Shown here in pieces: positions 9,001-16,459 of a stretch of 39,293 bases of DNA. The stretch is from an uncultured Lachnoclostridium sp. Lineage in GTDB: Bacteria > Bacillota > Clostridia > Lachnospirales > Lachnospiraceae. Under the pieces are notes generated by a model, which was not told the origin of the DNA, ran no database searches, and was given only the letters and a program-made list of their open reading frames with translations. Position numbers and translations under genes: made by a program. Within the stretch, counting starts at the first letter, position 1. Every line of letters starts with the position of its first letter. Location: assembly GCA_930986645.1 (NCBI GenBank), contig CAKNJS010000024.1, forward strand, positions 1 to 39,293. Direction: 5' to 3'.

Positions 9001-11081
9001 CCAACAAAACTGTGACATGGACATCAAAGGACCCGGAGATCGCGACGGTTACGGAAACGGGTATTGTAAAAGCGGCGGCGCCGGGTGAGACGGAGATCAC
9101 AGCCTCCTCATGGGACGGAAAGATTACAGCGGTATGCAAGGTGACTGTAACGGCAGTAGTTGTTGATTCTGTAAAACTCAATGAAAACGAGCTGACAATG
9201 GAGCTGGAAGACACGGAGCAGCTGAAAGCGCAGATCACGCCGGCGAATGCTTCTAATCAGAAGGTTACATGGGAATCTTCCGCACCCGATGTTGCCGCAG
9301 TAGATGAAAACGGGCTGGTGACTGCTCTCTCAGAAGGAACTGCAGTGATCACTGTTATGACCGAAGATGGGCAGAAGAGCGATACATGTGAGATTACGGT
9401 TGTAAAAGCGATTCCGCGGAATGTGGCTCTTAACGCGAAAGCAACGGCAAATGGAAATAATAGCGGAGAAGGACCGGAATGTGCGGTGGACGGCAGCACA
9501 GGCACCAAGTGGTGTTATGACGGAAAAGGCAATATTCTGACTTTGGATCTGGGTGCGGAGTATATTATTGACAAATGGGTGATTGTAAGCGCAGGTATCG
9601 CAGAAGACCCATCCCTTAATATGAGAGCCTGCCGGATTCAGATTAGTCCGGATGGTCAGAACGACTGGACAGATGTTGATGCAGTGACGGATAATTCCGA
9701 GACAACAATGGAACGTACAATGGAGCAGCCGTTTACGGCAAGATATGTAAGGCTTGTTGTAGACGAACCGGTTCAGGAAAATGCTCCAAGTTATCTGCCG
9801 CCGGCGGCAAGGATCCATGAATTTGAGCTCTGGGGGATTGCAGCACCGGTTGTGGCAGAAGGAGTTACACTTGATCAGGAAGAGCTGTCGCTTACGGAAG
9901 GCGATGAAGCGAAGCTGACAGCAACCGTGACTCCGGAAAATGCTGACAATACGAACGTTACGTGGAAGAGCGGAAATGAAGAAGTTGCCATGGTCGATGG
10001 GGAAGGAAATGTAACGGCGTTAGCTCCGGGCATGGCTGTGATTACAGTAACTACGGAAGATGGCGGATTTACAGCAGAGTGTACTGTGAAAGTAAAAAGC
10101 AAAGAAGAAGTGAACAAGGCTTGTCTTGAGAGGCTGCTGAATACGGCGAAGGGATATGTTAATGACGGCACAATAGACGAACTTGTACCGGATATCCAAA
10201 CTCTCTTTAAAGAAGCGATCGCCAATGGAGAGGCTGTCATGAACGACGAGTACGCAACGAAAGAAGAGGTATTTGACGCATGTAAACAGCTTCTTGACGC
10301 TATCAATGCTCTTTCCATGGAAGAGGGAGATATAGCGGCACTTGAGATGGCGGTTGAGCTGGCAGAAACGATTGAGCCGAACCTTTCCGACTATCTGGAA
10401 GAAGGACAGGAAGAGTTTGCAGAAGCTCTTGCAGAGGCAAGAGAATTGCTGAAAGATGAAAATCAACTGAAAGAAGACGTAAATGATTCGTTCGACCGTC
10501 TGATGACAGCAATGGAAAAACTGAGACTGAAGGCGAATAAAGAGATACTGGAAAAACTTCTGGATGAGGTTGGAGAAATTGACCTGACAAAGTATACAGA
10601 TGATTCCGTGGCAGAACTGCAGGCAGCGCTGAAAACAGCGCAGGAAGTGTTTGATAATCCGAATCTGACAATGTCGGATCAGGAAATCGTAAATAATGCA
10701 GTACTCGCGCTGCAGGCAGCAAAAGATTCTCTTACGGAAAAGACAGATGAATCTGGAGACGAAAATAAAGATCCCGATAAAGAGGATCCCGGCAAAGAAG
10801 ATCCTGACAAGGAAGATCAGGACATCTCTGATCCTGACAAAGGAAATCAGGACAGTGGTACAGACGCAGGTCAGGCAGGAGATAATAATAATACGGCCGG
10901 AGGAAGTGGAAACGGAACAACAGGAGACGGGACGTCATCAGGAAGCGGTAGTGCAGATAGAGGCCAGTCGGCAGACAAACCGGTGCAGACCGGCGATGCG
11001 ACACCGGTCGCAGGGACGATGGCAGTGCTTCTTGTATCGGGTGCAGCAGTGGCAGCAGTGCTGAAAAAAAGGAGAAGATAA
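6042..11081 (+). CDS. Cell-wall-anchored GH95 alpha-L-fucosidase, multimodular
   Basis: A 1679-residue secreted enzyme. The signal peptide runs over residues 1-~33 (QVQA cleavage). The GH95 catalytic region (~45-810) carries the signature PIGNGRVGAMVYG...LNEATFWSGG. The residues aligned with the characterised Bifidobacterium fucosidase AfcA are present: Asn412 and Asn414 in NINYEMNYWP, Glu543 in APSNSPE, and Asp712 in QIDGNFG. Downstream come an F5/8C (CBM32-like) module (~813-948), two Big_2 Ig-like modules (~956-1122), a second F5/8C (~1125-1267), a third Big_2 (~1270-1352), three FIVAR-like helical repeats (~1358-1566), an acidic DPDKED linker, and the sorting signal PVQTG (1647-1651), hydrophobic helix and KKRRR tail. 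It should release alpha-1,2-linked (possibly other) L-fucose from mucin-type or milk glycans at the cell surface. Start supported by AAGGAG at 6027-6032. Its promoter, operator and leader are listed separately. Confidence 0.93.
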   Translation: MGKKFKKACAFVSAFVLVTSFMPADFFGGQVQAKEKDTKASIENPALKLKYDTMAGTNASGNAYDNGESFYKALPIGNGRVGAMVYGNYPTEKFDLNEATFWSGGPGKNDKPGAADKIDEAKQLVYDGKYKEADSFVASNIIGSLEAKYQSIGTLELEFGHDDVSDYSRQLDMNTGVVSSQYVYDGRVYHRESFVSYPDNVMVTRITSDTEGAVSFKVKYAGAIDGYTVSADGEDTLVMDGHNDSSAVSKSSLRYETRTKVIRETQSGTVKADGDKLSVEGADSVVILTSIRTNFIDYEDVSGDEKALAKEDIEKASQKSYEELYDAFEADYTELFNRVDLELGGDGGDNETPMRDRITSFGRDGDPDLVEILFQYGRYLMICGSRDSEPMNLQGLWNKFRNPAWDSKYTTNINYEMNYWPALTTNLEECFQPFVDKAADLAEAGNYTARNTFGIEDGWVVNHNTDLWNSTGPIDGEWGLWPVGGGWISNQLYDAYSFNQDPEYLEKIYPIIKGSADFLQQLMDRKEINGQEYEVIAPSNSPEIKFKTDQGDATLSYSVTMDNGISRELFQNVIEASDLLHTDGEFRDILEEKVSLIRPDQIGANGTLQEWAYDWQNNEIHHRHISHLYNLFPGNMISKTNTPSLAGAVENTLNERGDEGTGWSEGWRLNTWARLEDGNRAYKMIQLMITPVDNGGRLYDNLWDAHPPYQIDGNFGFTSGIAEMLLQSQNDEIKLLPALPDAWGTGHVSGLRARGNFEISEEWADGELTQVTIQSNSGSTCNVKYGDRFVSFPTVAGKTYTLDSNLNFTEEIDTYTNLAQDKQVTASNDTSESAALAVDGSTKTVWEDTTDNSMGGQWLTVDLGSPCSISRWTVAAPGTEDMNYVPRAFVLQKSGNGEDWEDVDAVYGNEMDVNTRNVPTFTAQYVRLYIENATQDNSGGARISEFELWGTDQTKPVEMITLNEDNITIEDGGSVTLTADVQPADAANKTVTWTSKDPEIATVTETGIVKAAAPGETEITASSWDGKITAVCKVTVTAVVVDSVKLNENELTMELEDTEQLKAQITPANASNQKVTWESSAPDVAAVDENGLVTALSEGTAVITVMTEDGQKSDTCEITVVKAIPRNVALNAKATANGNNSGEGPECAVDGSTGTKWCYDGKGNILTLDLGAEYIIDKWVIVSAGIAEDPSLNMRACRIQISPDGQNDWTDVDAVTDNSETTMERTMEQPFTARYVRLVVDEPVQENAPSYLPPAARIHEFELWGIAAPVVAEGVTLDQEELSLTEGDEAKLTATVTPENADNTNVTWKSGNEEVAMVDGEGNVTALAPGMAVITVTTEDGGFTAECTVKVKSKEEVNKACLERLLNTAKGYVNDGTIDELVPDIQTLFKEAIANGEAVMNDEYATKEEVFDACKQLLDAINALSMEEGDIAALEMAVELAETIEPNLSDYLEEGQEEFAEALAEARELLKDENQLKEDVNDSFDRLMTAMEKLRLKANKEILEKLLDEVGEIDLTKYTDDSVAELQAALKTAQEVFDNPNLTMSDQEIVNNAVLALQAAKDSLTEKTDESGDENKDPDKEDPGKEDPDKEDQDISDPDKGNQDSGTDAGQAGDNNNTAGGSGNGTTGDGTSSGSGSADRGQSADKPVQTGDATPVAGTMAVLLVSGAAVAAVLKKRRR

Positions 11082-11115
11082 ACTGAAAAGTGTCCCTTTT
11101 TTCAGGGAAAAATAA

Positions 11116-11160
11116 AAAGTGCTGAGCCGGGGAAATCCTGCGGCTCAGCACTTTATTTTG
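11116..11160 (+). terminator. Intrinsic terminator after the GH95 gene
   Basis: A perfect 14-bp stem (AAAGTGCTGAGCCG at 11116-11129 with its complement at 11141-11154) is followed by TTATTTTG. It ends the GH95 transcript and separates it from the GH2 gene. Confidence 0.85.
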
Positions 11161-11242
11161 TCAACTGACGGGCGTATTGATTTACTCTCTTCCGTATACT
11201 AGAATCTTATTAAGACCCGAGAACAGACAAGGAGTGACATAT

Positions 11243-13072
11243 ATGAAACAGCTGTATACCAGATGGGGAAGAGAACTTGATCCGCAGAATGTCCTTCCGG
11301 AGTATCCACGCCCGCTGCTGAAGCGAGGCAGTTACATCAATCTGAACGGATACTGGGACTATGCATTTACAAAAGATTTTAAAAAGCCGGAGCAGTATGA
11401 CGGGCAGATCCTTGTCCCGTTTTCGCCGGAGGCAGTGCTCTCCGGCGTATCCCGGCAACTGAAGCCGGACGAATATCTCTGGTACCGGCGAACATTTACT
11501 CTTGAAAAATGGAACGGCCTAAAGACAAGAAGACGTCTGATCCTGCATTTCGGGGCAGTGGATCAGGTATGTGCTGTCTATGTAAACGGCCGAAAGGCGG
11601 CCCGGCATACGGGAGGATACCTGCCTTTTACGGCGGATATCACTGCGCTGGTCCGTAACGGCGGGAATGAACTGATCGTTGCGGTAAAGGACCTGAGCGA
11701 TACTTCTTACCATGCCAGAGGCAAACAGCGTCTGGAACGGGGAGGCATGTTTTATACTGCTCAGAGCGGGATATGGCAGACAGTCTGGATGGAGATAGTG
11801 CCGGAAAATTATATCACGGACATAGAGGCAGAACCTGATTTTGAGAAAAGAACAGTGCGGATCCGGGTGTCGGCGGCAGTAAGCTGTGAAAATGAGACAA
11901 CAGAGAGCAGAATATATGGAAACCGGACAGCAGACCGTCAGACAGGACAGCCGGTGACAATACAGATCCGGCATCCGGGACTGTATATGGACAGGGACAA
12001 TAGAGCAGAAGTCCCGGATATAAATCTGACGGGCGATCAGCAGATGTGCAGCATTTCCGGCATTACAGGTGACTGGATCGAGATTCCGGTTCCGGATATC
12101 AGGCCATGGACATGCGAGACGCCGTATCTTTACTTTTTTACAGCGACGATGGGAGAAGACCGGGCGGAGAGTTATTTTGCTATGAGGAAGTTCTCGATCG
12201 AGAAGGATGAAAAGGGAATCCCGCGCATCTGCCTCAATGGAAAAGTACAGTTCCAGAACGGTGTTCTGGATCAGGGGTACTGGCCGGACGGTCTGTACAC
12301 GGCGCCGTCGGATGACGCAATGATCTTCGACATTACAGAAATGAAGAAGAGCGGATTTAACATGGTGCGAAAGCATATCAAGATCGAACCGCAGCGGTGG
12401 TACTGGCACTGTGACCGGCTGGGGCTGGCAGTGTGGCAGGATATGGTAAACGGCGGAGAAGCCTACCGATACTGGTTTGTAACGTATCTGGCCACGGTGA
12501 TGTCATGGCGGGGCATTACGATAAAGGATAATCATCCGTGGCTGCTTGCAAGGAGAGACAAGGCGGGAAGGGCGGAGTTTGTCTGTGAGATGAAAGAGAC
12601 GATACGTCTTCTGAAAGGGCATCCAAGTATCTGCACGTGGGTAATATTTAATGAGGGATGGGGACAGTTCAGGACAGAAGAACTTACCCGGACAGCAAGA
12701 GAAGAAGATCCTGCAAGATTTATCGATGCGGCAAGCGGCTGGTTTGATCAGGGCTGCGGCGACCTGCAGAGTGTCCATAATTATTTCTTCAAATTAAAAG
12801 TACATCCTGAGAAAGAGCGCGCTGCTGTGCTCTCGGAGATCGGCGGGCATACTTACCGGGAGTCCGGGCACAGCGCGTGCGAAGAGCTGTATGGGTACGG
12901 CGCATGCAAAGATAAGGAAGCCCTCGAAAAAGCTTACCGGGAGCTGATGGGAAAAGTGCAGGCGCTCATCCCGCAGGGGCTGTGTGCCAGCGTATATACC
13001 CAGTGGACGGACATAGAAGAGGAAATCAACGGAGTATACACTTGGGACAGAGAGGTGAAAAAGATTCTCTGA
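11243..13072 (+). CDS. Glycoside hydrolase family 2 enzyme (beta-glucuronidase/galactosidase-like)
   Basis: A 609-residue GH2 protein. The N-terminal sugar-binding jelly-roll (~15-190) includes YWYRRTF-like, HFGAVDQVCAVYVNG and GGYLPFTADIT blocks, followed by the Ig-like domain and a TIM barrel (~330-609). The acid/base Glu471 lies in FNEGWGQF and the probable nucleophile Glu532 in LSEIGG. It has no signal peptide, so it is cytoplasmic. The ATG at 11243 is preceded by AAGGAG (11229-11234); a TTG at 11177 in the same frame would add 22 unrelated residues and is not supported. No clear -35/-10 pair was found upstream. The stop lies 12 bp from the convergent spoVAC stop. GH2 covers several beta-glycosidase activities, so the substrate is open; the fucosidase next door suggests a host-glycan role. 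Confidence 0.88.
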   Translation: MKQLYTRWGRELDPQNVLPEYPRPLLKRGSYINLNGYWDYAFTKDFKKPEQYDGQILVPFSPEAVLSGVSRQLKPDEYLWYRRTFTLEKWNGLKTRRRLILHFGAVDQVCAVYVNGRKAARHTGGYLPFTADITALVRNGGNELIVAVKDLSDTSYHARGKQRLERGGMFYTAQSGIWQTVWMEIVPENYITDIEAEPDFEKRTVRIRVSAAVSCENETTESRIYGNRTADRQTGQPVTIQIRHPGLYMDRDNRAEVPDINLTGDQQMCSISGITGDWIEIPVPDIRPWTCETPYLYFFTATMGEDRAESYFAMRKFSIEKDEKGIPRICLNGKVQFQNGVLDQGYWPDGLYTAPSDDAMIFDITEMKKSGFNMVRKHIKIEPQRWYWHCDRLGLAVWQDMVNGGEAYRYWFVTYLATVMSWRGITIKDNHPWLLARRDKAGRAEFVCEMKETIRLLKGHPSICTWVIFNEGWGQFRTEELTRTAREEDPARFIDAASGWFDQGCGDLQSVHNYFFKLKVHPEKERAAVLSEIGGHTYRESGHSACEELYGYGACKDKEALEKAYRELMGKVQALIPQGLCASVYTQWTDIEEEINGVYTWDREVKKIL

Positions 13073-13084
13073 GGGATGGAAGAT

Positions 13085-13546
13085 TTATCCCGCCAGCGTC
13101 CACAGCCAGTAAATAAATCCAAGCACCCAGCTGGTGAAAATACCATAGAGTATTACAGGGCCGGCGATGGTGAAGATCTTGCAGCCGATCCCGAATACCT
13201 GTCCTTCTTTCTTATATTCAATGGCGGGGGCGGCCACGGAGTTGGCGAAACCGGTAATGGGGACAAGCGCTCCGGCGCCTCCCCATTTCGCCAGCCGGGG
13301 ATAGATCCCGGTTCCGGTGAGCAGCACACTGAGCAGGACCAGTGTGAGGGAAGTCCAGCTGCTGCATTCGTCTGTACTCATAGAGCGGAATTCACAATAA
13401 TGAGAAATAACCTGACCGAGAGTGCAGATCGCCCCGCCCAGAAGAAAAGCCTTGATCATGTCCAGCCAGACATTATGACGGGGCGTTTTCCCTTTGACAT
13501 ACTTCTCATATTCCTTTTCTTTCTTTAGTTTTTGCATCTTATCCAT
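13085..13546 (-). CDS. spoVAC: Stage V sporulation protein AC
   Basis: A 153-residue membrane protein matching SpoVAC throughout: a charged N-terminus, several hydrophobic segments and the conserved block GAGALVPITGFANSVAAPAIEYKK-like run (positions ~90-115). SpoVAC is part of the SpoVA channel in the inner forespore membrane that imports dipicolinic acid during sporulation and releases it at germination. The start ATG has AAGGAGAG upstream. The gene normally precedes spoVAD and spoVAE in one operon; here it lies on the opposite strand, separated from them by an Abi-family gene. A sigma-G-like promoter is possible upstream (13603-13633). Confidence 0.93.
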   Translation of the reverse strand: MDKMQKLKKEKEYEKYVKGKTPRHNVWLDMIKAFLLGGAICTLGQVISHYCEFRSMSTDECSSWTSLTLVLLSVLLTGTGIYPRLAKWGGAGALVPITGFANSVAAPAIEYKKEGQVFGIGCKIFTIAGPVILYGIFTSWVLGFIYWLWTLAG

Positions 13547-13602
13547 AGGAAGCTCTCCTTTACTGCCGGTTTTGGCCGGTGTTTCTTATATTCTGTCTTC
13601 CA

Positions 13603-13633
13603 TAGTATTTTGTTTTACCTTTTTAAATATACA
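13603..13633 (-). promoter_or_regulatory. Possible sigma-G-type promoter of spoVAC
   Basis: On the minus strand TGTATA (13628-13633) and AATACTA (13603-13609) are 18 bp apart, close to the forespore sigma-G pattern TGAATA-N17/18-CATACTA. The position is about 57 nt upstream of the start. Short motif match only. Confidence 0.35.
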
Positions 13634-13649
13634 TATAAATTTGGATAAA

Positions 13650-13680
13650 AGAAAAGAGCCCGACGCATCAGGCTCTTCTC
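13650..13680 (-). terminator. Intrinsic terminator of the Abi-family gene
   Basis: AAGAGCC (13654-13660) pairs with GGCTCTT (13671-13677). On the minus strand the stem is followed by TTTTCTTTT. It lies between the Abi gene stop (13754) and spoVAC, so it separates these two minus-strand genes. Confidence 0.6.
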
Positions 13681-13753
13681 AGGTGTTGTCCGAAGACGAC
13701 CACCGCAATTCATAGCTATACTATACCATTGCGAGCTAAAATATGCAAGAGTT

Positions 13754-14548
13754 TCAGGATTTACTCAGAAAATTTTGTAAAGCTTTGAGATGTGAACGTT
13801 GCTGGGTGCCTAAAATCTGATTGCATACATTTGCGGAAAGCTGTAAACGCAATGCATCTTGATTAATCCTGCTTGTTTGAAAACGTGTGTCAAAAATTGC
13901 ATTATTATGCGCAACAGCATTTCTAAGATCTTTGATAGTGTAGATTATATACTCTGTTAGTTTACCATCTGAGTCAAGATTACTTGGCAGATGTAGAATG
14001 TGGGATGTATTTAACTTTACGTTAGAGTTTGCACATGAAAAAAATGTGCCAAATTCTCCCAGGGTAAGTGATTCAAAAATTGCCCATATGGGGATGGAGC
14101 GGTCCGAATCAAAAAAATGGTTAACAGTTTGTTTCTTGTTAGAGTAATCCCTTAACAAAGCATTGTTTATTTTTCCCTTTAAGTTCATACGTTTTTCGTA
14201 CTGCTTATGATAGGTATCGCTTCCTCTGGGGTACAAACGATAGTTTGTGATAGATCTATTAAATATCACGTCCAGATTTTCTGATTTACTATCCAACAGG
14301 ACGGATTCTATTACGTAGCTTTTGAGAGCATTTTCGATAAACATTACTTTGGGATAAAAAAGTGTTTTTAATTGCATATCAAAGCTGTTTAAGGCAATAA
14401 CTTCATCCAGACTTGTGAAAGAAATACGCTGTCTTGGCTGCCTGATAAAACGATATCCTTTATATCCATGATAATAACCGATATTACGGAGTGCTTGTGC
14501 CTGGTTGCTTTTCACTGCAACAGAGTGATGCTTTCTTAAATATTTCAT
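13754..14548 (-). CDS. Abi_2-family abortive-infection-like protein
   Basis: About 264 residues resembling the Abi_2 (AbiD/AbiF) family: an N-terminal LRNIGYYHGYKGYRF block (the family's INYYRLSGY-type motif), then FTSLDEVIALNSFDMQLKTLF and IEN.LKSYV (the VI.LY.FD.ELR...ER.E..L type core). Near the C-terminus is DLRNAVAHNN, an R-x4-H arrangement like that of HEPN RNases. Members are linked to phage abortive infection or toxin-like RNA cleavage; that function is inferred here. The gene is AT-rich compared with the spoVA genes around it, suggesting acquisition. The ATG at 14548 (a TTG precedes it) has no Shine-Dalgarno at usual distance; GGAGGG lies about 25 nt upstream inside a small palindrome. 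Start therefore uncertain. Confidence 0.75.
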   Translation of the reverse strand: MKYLRKHHSVAVKSNQAQALRNIGYYHGYKGYRFIRQPRQRISFTSLDEVIALNSFDMQLKTLFYPKVMFIENALKSYVIESVLLDSKSENLDVIFNRSITNYRLYPRGSDTYHKQYEKRMNLKGKINNALLRDYSNKKQTVNHFFDSDRSIPIWAIFESLTLGEFGTFFSCANSNVKLNTSHILHLPSNLDSDGKLTEYIIYTIKDLRNAVAHNNAIFDTRFQTSRINQDALRLQLSANVCNQILGTQQRSHLKALQNFLSKS

Positions 14549-14606
14549 CAATTGGTATATCGTGAGGATAGTATCCCTCCGTATAATCTAAAGTAATAAA
14601 ATTATA

Positions 14607-14635
14607 GCATATTTTCCACAGCAGTGCAGATAATA
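14607..14635 (+). promoter_or_regulatory. Possible forespore promoter of spoVAD
   Basis: GCATA (14607-14611) and GATAATA (14629-14635) are separated by 17 bp, roughly the sigma-F/sigma-G pattern, 40 nt before the spoVAD start. It overlaps a TATAAT on the minus strand (14601-14606) that could serve the Abi gene. Confidence 0.3.
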
Positions 14636-14674
14636 TTGATATCTCAAGAGAATCACAGAAGCGAGGATATCAGT

Positions 14675-15784
14675 ATGAACCAGATTATAAAAGGAAAGCA
14701 GAGCCTGATCTTTACAAATCCTCCCTATATCATAAGCGCCGCGTCCGTGGCCGGCAGCAAGGAGGCGGAAGGCCCGCTGGGAAAACTTTTCGATATGACA
14801 AACGAAGACGATCTGTTTGGCGCGCAGACTTGGGAGGAGGCGGAGAGCACTATGCAGAAAGAAGCCTGCGTGCTGGCTCTGGGGAAAGCCCGCGTAAAGG
14901 CAGACGAGATCCGCTATCTCTTCGGCGGAGACCTTCTGAGGCAGGGAATCGCCACCTCCATGGGCGTGGAGGCGTTACAGATCCCTATGTTCGGACTGTT
15001 CGGCGCCTGCTCTACTTCGGGGGAGGCCCTTGCTCTTGCAGGAATGTGCGCTGCCGCGGGCTACGGGAAATATATGCTGGCTGTGACCTCCAGTCATTTC
15101 GGGAGCGCGGAGAAAGAATTCCGCTTCCCCCTCGGATATGCTAATCAGCGCCCGCTGTCCGCCCACTGGACCGTAACCGGGAGCGGGGCGTTTCTGGTAC
15201 GCGCGGCGGAACCAGAGGAAAGACCCGGTGGAAAATGCGGACAGGCCGGCAGCGCAGAAGCGGCAAATGCAGCCGAGGGCGACGTCAGCACCGGTCATAT
15301 TTCGCATGTGCGTATCACAGGTGTGACCATAGGAAAGATCGTTGATTACGGCCTGAAAGATTCCCAGAATATGGGAGCGTGCATGGCCCCTGCTGCAATG
15401 GATACGATTGTGCAGAACTTCATCGATACGGGCAGGACTGAGCAGGATTATGACCGGATTATTACAGGAGATCTGGGATATGTGGGACAGTCCATACTGT
15501 TCGATCTGGTCAGAGGAAAAGGCTTCGATATCAGAAAGAAACATCTGGACTGCGGTATGACGATCTTTGATCAGGAGACACAGGATACCCATGCAGGCGG
15601 AAGCGGATGCGGGTGCGCGGCGGTCACTCTGGCGTCCTTCGTTATTCCGAAGATTGAAAAAGGAGAGTGGCAACGGGTGCTCTTCGTACCGACAGGCGCC
15701 CTCATGTCTACGGTAAGTTTCAATGAAGGTGCCAGTGTGCCGGGGATTGCCCACGGGATTGTGCTGGAACACTGTCCGTTATAA
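14675..15784 (+). CDS. spoVAD: Stage V sporulation protein AD
   Basis: A 369-residue thiolase-fold protein matching SpoVAD, the dipicolinic-acid-binding member of the SpoVA complex. Conserved blocks include LIFTNPPYIISAASVAG near the N-terminus, FGACSTSGEALA (Cys112), and the C-terminal GGSGCGCAAVT and PTGALMSTVSFNEG. The ATG at 14675 follows GAGGA with a 7-nt gap. An upstream in-frame GTG at 14624 would add 17 residues without homology. The protein is longer than the usual ~338 residues, largely because of an Ala/Gly/Glu-rich insertion at residues ~180-209. spoVAE follows 57 bp downstream, probably in the same operon. Confidence 0.93.
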   Translation: MNQIIKGKQSLIFTNPPYIISAASVAGSKEAEGPLGKLFDMTNEDDLFGAQTWEEAESTMQKEACVLALGKARVKADEIRYLFGGDLLRQGIATSMGVEALQIPMFGLFGACSTSGEALALAGMCAAAGYGKYMLAVTSSHFGSAEKEFRFPLGYANQRPLSAHWTVTGSGAFLVRAAEPEERPGGKCGQAGSAEAANAAEGDVSTGHISHVRITGVTIGKIVDYGLKDSQNMGACMAPAAMDTIVQNFIDTGRTEQDYDRIITGDLGYVGQSILFDLVRGKGFDIRKKHLDCGMTIFDQETQDTHAGGSGCGCAAVTLASFVIPKIEKGEWQRVLFVPTGALMSTVSFNEGASVPGIAHGIVLEHCPL

Positions 15785-15841
15785 GTTAAAAAAACATCCG
15801 GTATATAGAAAAGGACAGCGAAAAACAGGAGGAAAAAAGCA

Positions 15842-16198
15842 ATGGAATATATCACAGCATTTGTTACAGGGGGACTGATCTGCGCAGTGGTCCAGATTCT
15901 GGTCGACCGGACAAAATTAATGCCGGGGAGAATTATGGTTCTGCTTGTATGTTCGGGAGCACTGCTGGGATTCTGCGGAATCTATAAGCCGTTTCAGGAT
16001 TTCGCCGGAGCGGGAGCTTCCGTTCCGCTGCTGGGGTTCGGCAATGTACTCTGGCAGGGCGTAAAAGAAGCGGTGGACGAAAACGGATTCATCGGTATCT
16101 TCATGGGAGGCTTCAAAGCCAGTGCGGTGGGAATCAGCGCAGCACTGGTTTTCGGCTATATTGCGTCGTTCATTTTCGAGCCGAAGATGAAGAAATGA
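15842..16198 (+). CDS. spoVAE: Stage V sporulation protein AE
   Basis: A 118-residue integral membrane protein with three or four hydrophobic segments, matching SpoVAE (short, SpoVAEB-like form). It has conserved GALLGFCGIYKPFQDFAGAGASVPL-type and LLGFGN blocks around residues 38-68. It is a membrane component of the spore dipicolinic acid channel and works with SpoVAC and SpoVAD. AGGAGG lies nine bases before the ATG. It follows spoVAD in the same orientation. Confidence 0.92.
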   Translation: MEYITAFVTGGLICAVVQILVDRTKLMPGRIMVLLVCSGALLGFCGIYKPFQDFAGAGASVPLLGFGNVLWQGVKEAVDENGFIGIFMGGFKASAVGISAALVFGYIASFIFEPKMKK

Positions 16199-16279
16199 TA
16201 TCGGAACGATGACAGAATGTCATGTGAATTCTGCCATGTCAGGCACAGGGGCGCCGGGCGGATATGTGACATATGCATA

Positions 16280-16308
16280 TTGACAGTGAAAAGCCTCGAT
16301 GGTATGAT
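16280..16308 (+). promoter_or_regulatory. sigma-A promoter of glmS
   Basis: TTGACA (16280-16285), 17-bp spacer, TATGAT (16303-16308). Predicted start near 16315 leaves a leader of about 145 nt before glmS. Confidence 0.8.
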
Positions 16309-16363
16309 AAAACCTGAATTTATAGATACCATTATTTGTAAACGGATTATAATCAAGTTGGCC

Positions 16364-16412
16364 GGGGATAGGATTTTTCATCAAAATTACAGAAAGATTT
16401 TATCCCTTTTTT
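16364..16412 (+). terminator. Attenuator-like hairpin in the glmS leader
   Basis: GGGATA (16365-16370) pairs with TATCCC (16401-16406). An inner TTTTTC pairs with GAAAGA (one G-U) across a 3x3 internal loop, and six T residues follow immediately (16407-16412). It lies between the promoter and the glmS start at 16460, so it could terminate transcription early under some conditions. The structure is seen; regulation is inferred. Confidence 0.5.
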
Positions 16413-16459
16413 CAATAAAAGACAGTTAAAATGCAGGCTGAAAAGGAGGCGCAGGATAT

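Noticed and set aside
10767-10860. Tandem repeat array or CRISPR-like pattern in the GH95 linker
   Set aside because: It is a degenerate DPDKED-type coding repeat of a wall-spanning linker, without spacers or constant repeats.
11158-11200. Promoter before the GH2 gene
   Set aside because: TATACT at 11195-11200 is good, but TTGATT is only 12 bp upstream and no other -35 fits, so it was not listed.
13076-13528. Open plus-strand frame of 150 codons opposite spoVAC
   Set aside because: It is antisense to a well-recognised gene, has no motif of its own and a composition expected from the reverse strand.
16199-16459. glmS ribozyme
   Set aside because: GGCGCC occurs at 16250-16255, but the surrounding conserved core and spacing of the ribozyme were not recognised; only a hairpin with T-run is evident.
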